The notes: generated by a model from the sequence alone, not told the origin. Counted from the stretch's first letter, positions 6,901 through 16,356 are shown. The stretch: DNA of 64,000 nucleotides from Anaeroplasmataceae bacterium (GCA_016294165.1 JAEDCM010000001.1:1-64000); one strand, 5' to 3'. A program made the numbers and translations.

Positions 6901-9522
6901 ATGAAAAAATGGATTTATTTATTTGAAGAGGGAAACGCAAATATGCGTGATCTTCTAGGTGGAAAAGGAGCTAACCTAGCTGAGATGACCAATCTAGGCT
7001 TACCTATTCCTTATGGTTTTACAATTACAACTGAGGCTTGTAATGATTATTATGAAAAAAATAAGGTTGTCAGTGAAGAAATTAAAAACCAAATTTTTGA
7101 ATACCTAAAAAAATTAGAAGAAAAACAAAACAAAAAATTTGGCGATCCAACAAATCCTTTATTGGTATCTGTTCGTAGTGGAGCTAGAGCTAGTATGCCA
7201 GGAATGATGGATACCATCCTAAATCTAGGATTGAATGATCTTACAGTAGAAGGTTTTGCTAAAAAGACAAATAATAAACGTTTTGCATATGATTCATATC
7301 GTCGTTTCATTCAAATGTTTAGTGATGTTGTAATGGAAATTCCAAAGTCTAAATTTGAAAGAGTTTTAGATAAAATTAAAAAAGAAAAGAATGTCAAATT
7401 TGATAATGAATTAACCGAGGATGATTTAGTTAAGGTTACTAAAGAATTTAAAAAATTATATCAAAAAGAGATGAATCAAGAATTCCCTCAAGATATTAAA
7501 GTTCAATTGATTGAGGCAGTTACTGCCGTGTTTAGATCATGGGACAATCCACGTGCAATTTATTATCGTCGTATGAATGATATTCCATCAAGTTGGGGAA
7601 CTGCTGTAAATATTCAAGCTATGGTATTTGGAAATATGGGCGATAAGAGTGGTACAGGTGTGGCTTTTACTCGTAATCCTTCAACTGGAGAAAACAAAAT
7701 TTATGGTGAATACTTAATTAATGCTCAAGGTGAGGATGTCGTTGCGGGAATTAGAACACCACAACCTATCACAAAGCTTGAACAGGATTTACCAGAATGC
7801 TATCAAGAATTTATGAGCATTGCTAGTAAACTAGAAAATCACTATCGTGATATGCAGGATATGGAATTTACAATTGAAGAGGGTAAACTTTATTTCCTTC
7901 AAACAAGAAATGGAAAAAGAACTGCTCATGCGGCTTTACAAGTTGCTTGTGATATGGTTGATCAAGGATTAATCACTAAAGAAGAAGCATTATTAAGAAT
8001 TGATTGCAAGAGCTTGGATCAATTATTACATCCATGCTTTGATGTTGATTCTTTAAAAGAAGCTAAACAAATCGGTTTAGGATTACCTGCTTCACCAGGG
8101 GCGGCAGCTGGTCGTGTATATTTTACGGCTGCTGATGCTAAGGATGCTTATGACCGTAAGGAAAGAGTAATATTAGTTAGATTAGAGACATCACCTGAGG
8201 ATATTGAAGGTATGCATGTCGCTTTAGGAACTTTAACAGCACGTGGTGGTATGACTTCTCATGCAGCGGTAGTTGCTAGGGGTATGGGGACTGCTTGTGT
8301 AAGTGGATGCTCAGATATTTCAATTGATGAGGAGAAAAAAGAATTTACATTAGGTGGATGCCTTGTTAAAGAAGGAGATTATATTTCATTAGATGGTTCA
8401 ACTGGAAAAGTTTATTTAGGAGATGTTTTAACAAAAGAAGCATCAATCACTGGAAACTTTGAAAGAATTATGAACTGGGCTGATGAGGTTCGAAGATTAA
8501 AAATCTTTACTAATGCTGACACTCCAAAAAATGCGATGGATGCTGTCAAATTTGGTGCTGAAGGTATTGGATTATGCCGCAGTGAGCATATGTTCTTCCA
8601 AGAGGATCGTATTCCAGTAATTAGAAGAATGATTTTATCAACTGACCTTCCATCACGATTAGAAGCTTTAAAACAATTAAAGAAATTCCAAAAGGAAGAC
8701 TATAAAGCCTTATTTACAGTTATGGAAAATAGAAGTGTCACAATTAGATTAATTGACCCACCTTTACATGAATTTCTTCCAACGGAAGAGGAAGATATTA
8801 TTGAATTAGCAAAAGCCATGAAAAAAACAAAGGAACAAGTTATGGAAGTATGCAATTCATTAAAAGAATTTAACCCTATGATGGGACACCGTGGTTGTCG
8901 TTTGGCTGTTACCTTCCCAGAAATTGCACAAATGCAAGCAGAAGCCATTATTGAAGCCGCTATTGAGGTTAAAAAAGAAAAAGGATTTAATATTATTCCG
9001 GAGATTATGATCCCATTAGTTGGTGATGTTAAGGAATTAAAATTCGTTAAAAATGTTGTAGTTGAATCTATTATGAAGGTAGTTGAAAAGTATAACACTT
9101 CAATTAAATATCATTTAGGAACAATGATTGAAATTCCAAGAGCAGCTATTTTAGCTAATGAGATTGCTTCTGAAGCCGATTTCTTCAGCTTTGGTACAAA
9201 TGACCTAACACAAATGACATTTGGTCTTTCAAGAGATGATTCATCAAAATTCTTAAAAGATTACTATAATGCGAAGATTTATGAATCTGATCCGTTCGCA
9301 AAATTAGATCAAAATGGTGTTGGTGAATTAATTAAATTAGCTGCATCAAAAGGAAGAACGGTTAAACCTGGGTTAAAATTAGGAATTTGTGGAGAGCATG
9401 GAGGAGATCCATCAAGTATTGAGTTCTGTCATAATATTGGATTAACTTATGTTTCATGTTCACCATTTAGGGTGCCTATTGCTAGATTAGCCGCAGCTCA
9501 AGCTGCTTTAAAACAAAAATAG
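6901..9522 (+). CDS. ppdK: Pyruvate, phosphate dikinase
   Basis: At 873 aa this is the usual PPDK length. It has the N-terminal ATP-grasp domain (GGKGANLAEM), the swivelling phosphohistidine domain with GGMTSHAAVVARGMG (His454), and the C-terminal PEP/pyruvate barrel ending in GICGEHGGD (Cys830). It interconverts PEP, AMP and PPi with pyruvate, ATP and phosphate. In fermentative Bacillota it often replaces or accompanies pyruvate kinase in glycolysis, which gains extra ATP from PPi. The PPi-type phosphofructokinase at 17.3 kb supports that role. It has its own promoter, an AAGGAG ribosome site and a terminator. Confidence 0.97.
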   Translation: MKKWIYLFEEGNANMRDLLGGKGANLAEMTNLGLPIPYGFTITTEACNDYYEKNKVVSEEIKNQIFEYLKKLEEKQNKKFGDPTNPLLVSVRSGARASMPGMMDTILNLGLNDLTVEGFAKKTNNKRFAYDSYRRFIQMFSDVVMEIPKSKFERVLDKIKKEKNVKFDNELTEDDLVKVTKEFKKLYQKEMNQEFPQDIKVQLIEAVTAVFRSWDNPRAIYYRRMNDIPSSWGTAVNIQAMVFGNMGDKSGTGVAFTRNPSTGENKIYGEYLINAQGEDVVAGIRTPQPITKLEQDLPECYQEFMSIASKLENHYRDMQDMEFTIEEGKLYFLQTRNGKRTAHAALQVACDMVDQGLITKEEALLRIDCKSLDQLLHPCFDVDSLKEAKQIGLGLPASPGAAAGRVYFTAADAKDAYDRKERVILVRLETSPEDIEGMHVALGTLTARGGMTSHAAVVARGMGTACVSGCSDISIDEEKKEFTLGGCLVKEGDYISLDGSTGKVYLGDVLTKEASITGNFERIMNWADEVRRLKIFTNADTPKNAMDAVKFGAEGIGLCRSEHMFFQEDRIPVIRRMILSTDLPSRLEALKQLKKFQKEDYKALFTVMENRSVTIRLIDPPLHEFLPTEEEDIIELAKAMKKTKEQVMEVCNSLKEFNPMMGHRGCRLAVTFPEIAQMQAEAIIEAAIEVKKEKGFNIIPEIMIPLVGDVKELKFVKNVVVESIMKVVEKYNTSIKYHLGTMIEIPRAAILANEIASEADFFSFGTNDLTQMTFGLSRDDSSKFLKDYYNAKIYESDPFAKLDQNGVGELIKLAASKGRTVKPGLKLGICGEHGGDPSSIEFCHNIGLTYVSCSPFRVPIARLAAAQAALKQK

Positions 9523-9531
9523 AAACAAAAC

Positions 9532-9568
9532 GAGAGCTTAATTATTCTTAATTTAAGCTTTCTTTTTT
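9532..9568 (+). terminator. Terminator after ppdK
   Basis: Imperfect GAGAGCTTAAT / ATTTAAGCTTTC hairpin running into a T tract. Confidence 0.8.
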
Positions 9569-9655
9569 ACTTTTAAATGTAAAAAAAATGTAAAATAAAT
9601 TCAAAAAATAAATGTAAAGTTTTTGTAAAAATAGTTTACGCTTTTTTTACAGATA

Positions 9656-9683
9656 TTGAAACATAATAAATAAATGGTATTAT
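9656..9683 (+). promoter_or_regulatory. Promoter of the pectinesterase gene
   Basis: TTGAAA (9656-9661), 16 bp, TATTAT (9678-9683). Upstream, 9579-9639 carries four copies of TGTAAA (9579, 9589, 9613, 9624) and one inverted copy (9634). Two pairs are spaced 10-11 bp apart, so they may be regulator contacts, or chance in AT-rich DNA. Confidence 0.5.
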
Positions 9684-9688
9684 ATTTT

Positions 9689-9706
9689 TGTAAGCGTTTT
9701 ATACGC
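9689..9706 (+). promoter_or_regulatory. Possible LacI/CcpA-type operator of the pectinesterase gene
   Basis: The sequence TGTAAGCGTTTTAT just after the -10 box matches most positions of a catabolite-responsive element. It overlaps the inverted repeat GCGT-N5-ACGC (9694-9706). Position and symmetry suit a repressor site for a plant-polysaccharide enzyme. Inferred from sequence alone. Confidence 0.35.
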
Positions 9707-9736
9707 CAAAATAAAATTAAAAAAGGAGAGGAAAAA

Positions 9737-12619
9737 ATGAAAAAAGTTTTATGTGGACTTGCAATTGTACTTTTAGCATGTTCTGCTGCAGCTTGTGGTA
9801 ATGACAAAAAAACTACTAAAACTACAACAAAAGAGCCAACAACAGTTACAACAAAAGCGCCAACTACTGTAACAACAAAAGCGCCAACAACAGTAACAAC
9901 TAAAGCGCCAACTACTGTAACAACTAAAGCGCCAACAACAGTAACTACAAAAGCGCCAACAACAGTTACAACTAAAGCGCCAACTACAACTACAAAAGCG
10001 CCAACTACAACTACAAAAGCGCCAACTACAACAACAAAACCTGCTGAACAAAAAGGTATTGATATGAATGGTGTTAAGTATGATACTATTACAGCAGCGC
10101 TTGCGGCTATCCCAACATCTGGTGATACAAGCACATATACAATTACATTAGAGAAGGGTACTTATAATGAAAATGGACTTTCTTATAATGGTACTGCATC
10201 AATCCATATTATTGGTAATACAACAACTAAATATGGTGCAGACGTTATAATAAAGGGTCGTGGAAATAACATGTCATCTATGAGAGGACGTGAATTAATT
10301 GAAATCCAAGGTACTGGTAATATTATTCTTGAAAATGTTTCTTTAGTAAGTGATTATTCTCGTACAGAGACTACTAAAGATGTTCAAGCCGAAGTACTAG
10401 CTACTGATACAAAGGGTAATACAGTTGCTTACAACTGTTCATTTATTTCACATCAAGATACATTAAGAACAGCTGGTAAGGCATGGTTCTATGGATGCTA
10501 TGTTGAAGGTGATACAGACTTTATTTGGATGGAAGCTGCTGGTTCTGTAGCTTTATATGAAAATTGCGAAATTGTTTCAGTATGGGATGATAATGCTAAA
10601 ACACATAATTCATATGTAGCTGCACCAAGAATGGCTGTTTCTTCTAAGGTTGGTAAGGGATTAGTATTCTTCAATTCAACTATAAAAGAATCTGATGCTG
10701 CTAAAGCAAATGGTCAAAATACATATTTGGCTCGTTCTCCATGGTCATCTGGATACTATAACCAAGTTGCATATATCAATTCTCAAATAAGCGATGTTGA
10801 GATTGCACCAAATAGCGATAGTAAATCAGCAAATGCTCCTTGGTATGGATCAATGATCGCAACAGATTATGAACAAACAATCATTGGATGGAAGATGGAT
10901 ACTGCATCTGCAACATCTTTAGGAATATCTGGTAAAGATTATATTATTGATGATGCAGTTACATCAAAAGAATTCAATGGAAGAAGAGCTATTTTAAACA
11001 GAATTTACAATACTGGAAAACTAAGATATGAAAAAGATGCAGCTAACTTCTGGGATATTGATGCAGTAATTACTGAATATGGTTTTACAGTAGATACTGA
11101 TAATTCTTCAGTTGTTCTTGCTGGTGAAGTAGAAACTGTTTCAACAATTTATACATTTGATGGTAATACAGATTGGTCAGCAATTTGTAATGGATTTGCC
11201 CATGAGACTGGTAAATCACATTATAGAGGATCAAATGGTGCTACAATTACAATTCCTGTTGAAGGAAAGAGCTTCGTAGAGGTTTATGGTTACTATGCTG
11301 GTACAATTGAAATAAAGGCAGATACACAAGGCTATGCAGTTATGTTCTTTAACAATTCATCAACTAGTACAATAATTGAACAAGATTACATTGTATATGA
11401 TGCTAATGCTAAAGAGGTTGTTATTACAGCAGCAGCTACGACATATCTTACTAAGATTGTTGTAACTCCTGATCCAACAATTGCTGAAGCTACACCTGTT
11501 TCAAGTATTGATATTACTAAGAGTACATCAAATGATTTAGTAGGTGTTGGTCTTACATTGACTGCTTCAGTTAATAAGGGTGCAACAAATAAATCAGTTG
11601 TTTGGTCTTCATCTGATACAACAATTGCAGATATTGATAAGTATTCTGGTCGTGTAACATACAAAGCTGCTGGTACAGTAACATTCACTGCAACAGCTTG
11701 CGATGGTTCTGGATTCACTCAAACAATTGAATGCAACCCAATTGAAGCAAAATGGACAGTTGCTGAATGGTATACAACAAATTCTGATATTAATGATGCA
11801 GAAGATGGCGCAGAAGGATTAAATTACTACTCTGTTAACACTTCAGCATACAAATCTTTAGGTACTTCATATACATTTACAAATTATGCAGGTACAGAAA
11901 TTACTACAACTAATGGACTTAAATTAAATAGTGCTGGTAAATTATCTATTTCAGTTACTAAACCTGTTAGATTAACTATTATTACTTGTGATGCTGGTAA
12001 GATTTTCGCGACTCCATCTGTAACATGTAATGGTGTTTCTGCAACACTTTTATCAAGCACTACATCTGGAGATGGAAAACAAATTACTTATGTATATCAA
12101 ATCACAAGTGCTGGAACATGGGATATTATGCGTGGAGATACTTCTTCAGAAAACAACCCAATCCTTTATGCAAAATGTGAAGTTGCTGATCCAATAATTA
12201 CAACATCAACTGGTATTACATTCAAGGGAGCATCATATACAGCATCAAATACAGGTATTACAAACATTATTACTCCTAGTCAAGCTATCGATGCTACTGA
12301 TAAATCAGTATATGTTGATGTATTTAAATTAACTAACTGCAAGAACAATGGTACTAGTACAACAAACTGGTTAGAATTCAGAAGCGATAAGTCTGCTGTA
12401 ATTGAATTCAAAGTTAGTGGAGCTTGTAAAGTTTTAGTTGGATACTATTCAAAAGTTCAAGTTGTTAAACTTGATGGTGTAGCTGTTACTGGAAGTGCTG
12501 AAACTGTTGCAAATGGTGCTGGTGATATCGTTGAATACAAAATTACTGGTGCAGGTACAATTACAATTGAAGCTACATCAAAGGATTATCTAGGATTTGT
12601 TGGTGTTCTTTACGAATAA
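9737..12619 (+). CDS. Multidomain cell-surface pectinesterase lipoprotein
   Basis: A 960-aa surface protein. The N-terminus (MKKVLCGLAIVLLACSAAAC) is a lipoprotein signal. A Thr/Lys/Pro stalk (residues 35-100) follows, then a pectin methylesterase beta-helix at about 105-450. That domain has candidate catalytic aspartates Asp241 (SHQDTL) and Asp261 (GDTDFIW), 20 residues apart as in known PMEs, and LARSPWSS as the Arg/Trp motif. Downstream are an uncharacterised beta domain (about 465-585), a bacterial Ig-like (Big_2-type) domain (about 590-670) and two further beta-rich modules, perhaps carbohydrate-binding. It would release methanol from pectin outside the cell. The start at 9737 is chosen over an in-frame ATG at 9674 because AAAGGAGAG precedes it and the signal peptide begins there. 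Confidence 0.88.
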   Translation: MKKVLCGLAIVLLACSAAACGNDKKTTKTTTKEPTTVTTKAPTTVTTKAPTTVTTKAPTTVTTKAPTTVTTKAPTTVTTKAPTTTTKAPTTTTKAPTTTTKPAEQKGIDMNGVKYDTITAALAAIPTSGDTSTYTITLEKGTYNENGLSYNGTASIHIIGNTTTKYGADVIIKGRGNNMSSMRGRELIEIQGTGNIILENVSLVSDYSRTETTKDVQAEVLATDTKGNTVAYNCSFISHQDTLRTAGKAWFYGCYVEGDTDFIWMEAAGSVALYENCEIVSVWDDNAKTHNSYVAAPRMAVSSKVGKGLVFFNSTIKESDAAKANGQNTYLARSPWSSGYYNQVAYINSQISDVEIAPNSDSKSANAPWYGSMIATDYEQTIIGWKMDTASATSLGISGKDYIIDDAVTSKEFNGRRAILNRIYNTGKLRYEKDAANFWDIDAVITEYGFTVDTDNSSVVLAGEVETVSTIYTFDGNTDWSAICNGFAHETGKSHYRGSNGATITIPVEGKSFVEVYGYYAGTIEIKADTQGYAVMFFNNSSTSTIIEQDYIVYDANAKEVVITAAATTYLTKIVVTPDPTIAEATPVSSIDITKSTSNDLVGVGLTLTASVNKGATNKSVVWSSSDTTIADIDKYSGRVTYKAAGTVTFTATACDGSGFTQTIECNPIEAKWTVAEWYTTNSDINDAEDGAEGLNYYSVNTSAYKSLGTSYTFTNYAGTEITTTNGLKLNSAGKLSISVTKPVRLTIITCDAGKIFATPSVTCNGVSATLLSSTTSGDGKQITYVYQITSAGTWDIMRGDTSSENNPILYAKCEVADPIITTSTGITFKGASYTASNTGITNIITPSQAIDATDKSVYVDVFKLTNCKNNGTSTTNWLEFRSDKSAVIEFKVSGACKVLVGYYSKVQVVKLDGVAVTGSAETVANGAGDIVEYKITGAGTITIEATSKDYLGFVGVLYE
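9839..10036 (+). repeat. Coding tandem repeat (TTVTTKAP stalk)
   Basis: Six in-frame 24-bp units encode TTVTTKAP, followed by two 21-bp units encoding TTTTKAP and a decayed unit. Synonymous third-position differences between units show the repeat is kept at the protein level. It forms an extended, probably glycosylatable spacer between the lipid anchor and the enzyme. Confidence 0.9.
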
Positions 12620-12675
12620 AATTATTTAAGATAATTAGATACAAATTAAAACTAAATAATCAAATACTTTTTAAT

Positions 12676-12712
12676 AAATCGGTGGATAGAGAAATCTATC
12701 ACCGATTTTTTT
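12676..12712 (+). terminator. Terminator after the pectinesterase gene
   Basis: A 14-bp stem (AAATCGGTG, bulged G, ATAGA / TCTATCACCGATTT) with a GAAA loop and a long T tract. Confidence 0.92.
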
Positions 12713-12803
12713 GATTTATAAATCTTATTAATTCATAATTTATAAAATGAATTTGTTAATTAATCAATAAAAAGTTGAGATTAATCAACAAGGTGCATAT
12801 ATA

Positions 12804-12929
12804 ATGAAAATAATTGATTTTGATTACTTAGATTTCACTAATGATTTAAAACTAGTTTTTAAAAATGAAGATACAACTATTTGTGTTTCCGCTAATGAAA
12901 TTGATATTAAAAATTCGATTATATTATAA
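12804..12929 (+). CDS. Possible small protein of unknown function (41 aa)
   Basis: A short reading frame begins MKIIDFDYLDF and ends KNSIIL. An AAGGTG ribosome-site-like sequence lies 8 nt upstream and an independent terminator at 12965-12991 follows. The peptide is acidic, has one Cys and no signal or membrane segment. I recognise no family. It could be a real small protein, a remnant of a longer gene, or chance; the dedicated terminator is the main argument that something here is transcribed. The rest of 12620-13115 holds only terminators and the next promoter. Confidence 0.35.
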   Translation: MKIIDFDYLDFTNDLKLVFKNEDTTICVSANEIDIKNSIIL

Positions 12930-12964
12930 AAATTAGTATTCTGAAATATGTAATGTAGATATTA

Positions 12965-12991
12965 AAGCCAAGATTTTTTCTTGGTTTTTTT
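12965..12991 (+). terminator. Terminator
   Basis: AAGCCAAGA / TCTTGGTTT-type hairpin with one wobble pair and a T tract, 36 nt after the small reading frame. Confidence 0.8.
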
Positions 12992-13053
12992 AAAAATTAA
13001 TCGATGAAATCGTTTTAAAATGTTTATAAAAAGATAAAAAAACGCTTATCTAC

Positions 13054-13082
13054 TTGTTAATTTTTATATTATATAATATAAT
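13054..13082 (+). promoter_or_regulatory. Promoter of the phospholipid operon
   Basis: TTGTTA (13054-13059), 17 bp, TATAAT (13077-13082), 33 bp before the first gene. Confidence 0.65.
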
Positions 13083-13115
13083 AATCTTGATATGTTTGAA
13101 AAATGAGGATTAATT

Positions 13116-14204
13116 ATGGAAAATAATCATAAACAAAATTTGAATATTGTTCCAAATAAAAGAGTAAAAAAGAGATACATTTTCTTAATTCTCTTTATGG
13201 TTTTATTGATTACTGTTACATTTATAGTTCTTTTGAAGGATTATGATTTAGAAGAATTAGTCGAATATATCAAAAATGCAGATAAAAAATATTTGCTTAT
13301 GGCAATGGCTATGCCGATTATCTTTTTATCTTTACAGTCCTTGAGCACCCAGTCAATTCAAAGAAGACTTGATTGTAAAAATGGCTTCTATAATAATTTA
13401 AATTATGCAGCTGTGGATTTTTATTTTTGTTCAATTACTCCCTGTGCAACAGGAGGACAACCTCTAGCAATTTATTATATGAGTAAAGATGATATTCCAA
13501 TTTCAAAATCAACAATTATTACTTTATTAAATACTGCAACCTATAAATTGGTTTTGATTTTCTTAGGAATAATAGCTTTAATTTTTTCACGAAATTTAAT
13601 CTTTGGTTCAAAAATAATTCTACCAATATTATTTTTTATTGGTTTAGTTATAAATTCTGGTTTATGTTTCTTATGCTTTTCGGGAATTTATGCTCATGAT
13701 ATCATTTTTAAACTTGGATGTAAAATAATTAATCTCTTACACCGATTTAAAATAGTCAAGGATTTAGAAAGAACAAAAGCTAATTTTGAATTTAAAATAA
13801 AGGAATATGCAAAGGGTGGAGAATTTATCAAAAAAAATCCACTAGTCTTTGCTGAAGTGTTTGGATACAATTTGATACAAAGGGTTGCATTTTTCTCAGT
13901 CGCATATTTTATATATCGCGCATTTGGTTATACTGAATATAGTTTCATTACATTATTATGTGTTCAAGTGATTATTTCAATTGCAGTTGATTCATTGCCA
14001 ATCCCTGGAGGAATTGGGATGTCAGAAGGACTTTTATTAGTAATTTATAATAAGATCTATGAATTATCATTTATTATGCCTGCCATGATTTTAACGAGAT
14101 TCTTTGGATTTTACTTATGTTTATTAATTTCTGGAATTTTAATAATTATTAATCAAATCAGATTGATAATTTGTAGAAAAATTATAAAGAAGGAGACGGT
14201 TTAA
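13116..14204 (+). CDS. UPF0104 / MprF-type flippase-domain membrane protein
   Basis: A 362-aa polytopic membrane protein with about eight hydrophobic segments. It carries the hallmarks of the lysylphosphatidylglycerol-synthase transmembrane (UPF0104) family: TPCATGGQPLAIYYM in the middle and DSLPIPGGIGMSEG near the end. The aminoacyl-transferase domain of full MprF is absent, so it is a stand-alone flippase-like part. It leads an operon with pssA and psd, which suggests a role in moving a phospholipid or lipid intermediate across the membrane. That role is inferred from context. A GAGG site precedes the ATG. Confidence 0.85.
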   Translation: MENNHKQNLNIVPNKRVKKRYIFLILFMVLLITVTFIVLLKDYDLEELVEYIKNADKKYLLMAMAMPIIFLSLQSLSTQSIQRRLDCKNGFYNNLNYAAVDFYFCSITPCATGGQPLAIYYMSKDDIPISKSTIITLLNTATYKLVLIFLGIIALIFSRNLIFGSKIILPILFFIGLVINSGLCFLCFSGIYAHDIIFKLGCKIINLLHRFKIVKDLERTKANFEFKIKEYAKGGEFIKKNPLVFAEVFGYNLIQRVAFFSVAYFIYRAFGYTEYSFITLLCVQVIISIAVDSLPIPGGIGMSEGLLLVIYNKIYELSFIMPAMILTRFFGFYLCLLISGILIIINQIRLIICRKIIKKETV

Positions 14205-14822
14205 GTGATAGGTTTTTATAACTATACAGTTTGGCTAACTTATTTAAGCCTTATTTCTGGGGTTTTAGGTATTAGTTTTGCTATGAGTGGAAATCCGTTT
14301 GGCGCAGTTATATGCTTATTGATTTCAGGATTTTGTGATATGTTTGATGGTAAGGTCGCAAGGACTAAAGATCGAAGTGAAAAAGAAGAAAATTTTGGAA
14401 TTCAAATAGATTCATTATCAGATTTAGTTTGCTTTGGAGTATTACCAGCTGTTATCGGATATTCTGTAGGAATGACAGATTGGTATTTTATTCCCGTTTT
14501 TTGCTTATTTGTTTTATTTGGATTAATAAGATTAGCCTATTTTAATGTTTTAGAAGCCGAAAGAAGAGCAAATGATGGTCCTAGAGTTGGTTTCCAAGGA
14601 TTACCTATTACTACAAGTGCTTTAATCTTTCCAGCCTTTTATCTGTTACGTAAGTTTATTCCTGGTTCTTTCTATTTAGTATATGCATTTGTAATGATTT
14701 TAACGGGATGCTTGTTTATAAGTAAAATAAAGGTCAAAAAGCCTGGAAATAAAATGGTTATTGGATTTTGTATTACAGGTTTAATATTATTAATATGCTT
14801 GCTATGTGGGAGGTATTTATGA
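14205..14822 (+). CDS. pssA: CDP-diacylglycerol-serine O-phosphatidyltransferase
   Basis: A 205-aa integral membrane enzyme with the complete CDP-alcohol phosphotransferase signature: DGKVAR from residue 48, then GIQIDSLSD, giving the required G-x3-D-x3-D. It makes phosphatidylserine from CDP-diacylglycerol and serine. Translation starts with GTG directly after the previous stop codon, with AAGGAGA 9 nt upstream. Its last bases overlap the psd start (ATGA). The gene order pssA-psd makes the pathway to phosphatidylethanolamine complete within this operon. Confidence 0.93.
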   Translation: MIGFYNYTVWLTYLSLISGVLGISFAMSGNPFGAVICLLISGFCDMFDGKVARTKDRSEKEENFGIQIDSLSDLVCFGVLPAVIGYSVGMTDWYFIPVFCLFVLFGLIRLAYFNVLEAERRANDGPRVGFQGLPITTSALIFPAFYLLRKFIPGSFYLVYAFVMILTGCLFISKIKVKKPGNKMVIGFCITGLILLICLLCGRYL

Positions 14823-15682
14823 AAATAATTAACCGCAATACTAAAGAGATTAAAGATGGTGATTTATTAAAATCACAATCTTTTTTATATAATAATGTTT
14901 TTGGACGTTTTATTCTATCGTTTTTAGTTTTTCCATTTGTTTCTAAGTTGGGTGGAAAATATATGAACTCAAAACGTTCTACTAAAAAAATTTCAAAGTT
15001 TATTAAAGAGAATAACATCAATATGGATGATTTTGAAAAAGAAGAATATAAGTGCTATAATGATTTTTTCACCAGAAAAATAAAAGTAGATAAGCGTCCA
15101 ATTGATATGAATCAAAATATTTTGATTTCTCCTTGTGATTCTAAATTAACAGTTTATAAAATTAATGAAAATAGTATTTATAATATCAAGGATTCATATT
15201 ATCGTGTAAATGATTTATTAAATAATGATGAGCTAGCAAAAAAATATTTAAATGGATATATGCTTATATTTAGATTAACAGTAGACGATTATCACCGTTA
15301 TTGTTACGTTGATAATGGAACTAAAGAAAAGAATACTTTTATTAAAGGAGTATTACATACTGTTAATCCAATTGCCTTAGAACACTATGATATCTATAAA
15401 CGAAATAGTCGTGAATATACAATTCTACATACCGAAAACTTTGGTGACATTGTGCAAGTTGAGGTTGGTGCTTTAATGGTTGGAAAAATCAGCAATCATC
15501 ATCAAGAATATAAGTTTTCTAAAGGTGAAGAAAAAGGGATGTTTTTATTTGGTGGTTCAACTGTTATATTGTTAATTGAGGATGGAAAAGTAAATATTGA
15601 TGAGGATTTGATTTCTAATACTAAAAATAACATGGAAACCATCGTTAAATATGGTGAAAGAATTGGAATGAAAATATTATGA
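14819..15682 (+). CDS. psd: Phosphatidylserine decarboxylase proenzyme
   Basis: A 287-aa membrane-associated decarboxylase that forms phosphatidylethanolamine. The self-cleavage site near the C-terminus reads FLFGGSTVILL, where the Ser of GGST becomes the pyruvoyl group (LGST in the enterobacterial enzyme). The catalytic region DDYHRY and NHH are present. The start at 14819 is preferred over an upstream in-frame ATG because GGGAGG lies 5 nt before it and it forms an ATGA overlap with pssA. The stop overlaps the next start in the same way, indicating translational coupling. Confidence 0.93.
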   Translation: MKIINRNTKEIKDGDLLKSQSFLYNNVFGRFILSFLVFPFVSKLGGKYMNSKRSTKKISKFIKENNINMDDFEKEEYKCYNDFFTRKIKVDKRPIDMNQNILISPCDSKLTVYKINENSIYNIKDSYYRVNDLLNNDELAKKYLNGYMLIFRLTVDDYHRYCYVDNGTKEKNTFIKGVLHTVNPIALEHYDIYKRNSREYTILHTENFGDIVQVEVGALMVGKISNHHQEYKFSKGEEKGMFLFGGSTVILLIEDGKVNIDEDLISNTKNNMETIVKYGERIGMKIL

Positions 15683-16356
15683 AAATCGATAAAATAAAAG
15701 AAAATAGCCTTATTAAACTCATTTTAAGATTGCATCTTATAGAATTAGGAATAACAATTTTTATCTATATGATTAAAGGATGGGTTTATGTTTATTCGAG
15801 AAATCATCATCCAACTGGAGCTAATCTATCGATTTTTATTGATGATTATATTCCTTTTATTCCGGTATTTGTGGCATTTTATGCTTTATATTATTTTCTT
15901 CCTCAGGTTACCTTATGGTTTGTTAGCTTTACAAATAAAAAGAAGTATATTGATTTAGTTATAACGGTTTTATTAGGTTCTTTAATATGTGGTATATTCT
16001 TTAATCTTTATCAGGTTCAAATGGTAAGACCAGATTTTGAGGTCAAAGGAATCTTTACGTGGGGAGTAAGTATTATTTATCAGGTTGATCCTATTCCAAT
16101 TAATTGTTTTCCATCGCTTCATGCCTATATGGGTGTAATTATTATACTAGCTGTACTTGGAAATTGTGATTTTCCAAAATGGATGCGAGTTTTGTTTTTT
16201 ATATGTGGATTTGGAATTGTCCTTTCAACAGTATTTATTAAACAACACTATTTCTTAGATATGGTTGCTGGAGTGGTATTGCCTATTTTGATTTATATGA
16301 TTGTTTATCCAATTTCTAATATGATTGTAAGGCGCTATAAAAAAGATGAAAAATAA
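15679..16356 (+). CDS. PAP2-family membrane phosphatase / lipid transferase
   Basis: A 225-aa membrane protein with about six hydrophobic segments and the PAP2 active-site blocks: CFPSLHAYMG (motif 2 with His) and KQHYFLDMVAGV (motif 3 with the His-Asp pair). The first block is weak, as in inositol-phosphorylceramide-synthase-like PAP2 proteins. It probably removes phosphate from, or transfers a headgroup to, a lipid at the outer face. Its place after psd, with a 4-bp overlap, ties it to phospholipid metabolism; the substrate is unknown. Confidence 0.85.
   Translation: MKIDKIKENSLIKLILRLHLIELGITIFIYMIKGWVYVYSRNHHPTGANLSIFIDDYIPFIPVFVAFYALYYFLPQVTLWFVSFTNKKKYIDLVITVLLGSLICGIFFNLYQVQMVRPDFEVKGIFTWGVSIIYQVDPIPINCFPSLHAYMGVIIILAVLGNCDFPKWMRVLFFICGFGIVLSTVFIKQHYFLDMVAGVVLPILIYMIVYPISNMIVRRYKKDEK

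Noticed and set aside
9674..9736. Longer N-terminus of the pectinesterase from ATG 9674
   Set aside because: It overlaps the promoter -10 region and operator, lacks a ribosome site, and would bury the lipoprotein signal.
9839..10036. Short tandem repeats as a possible CRISPR array
   Set aside because: Units of 24 and 21 bp are contiguous without spacers and encode the TTVTTKAP stalk in frame.
9601..10134. Minus-strand Val-rich reading frames over the pectinesterase stalk
   Set aside because: They are the reverse complement of the Thr-rich coding repeat; no ribosome site or plausible protein.
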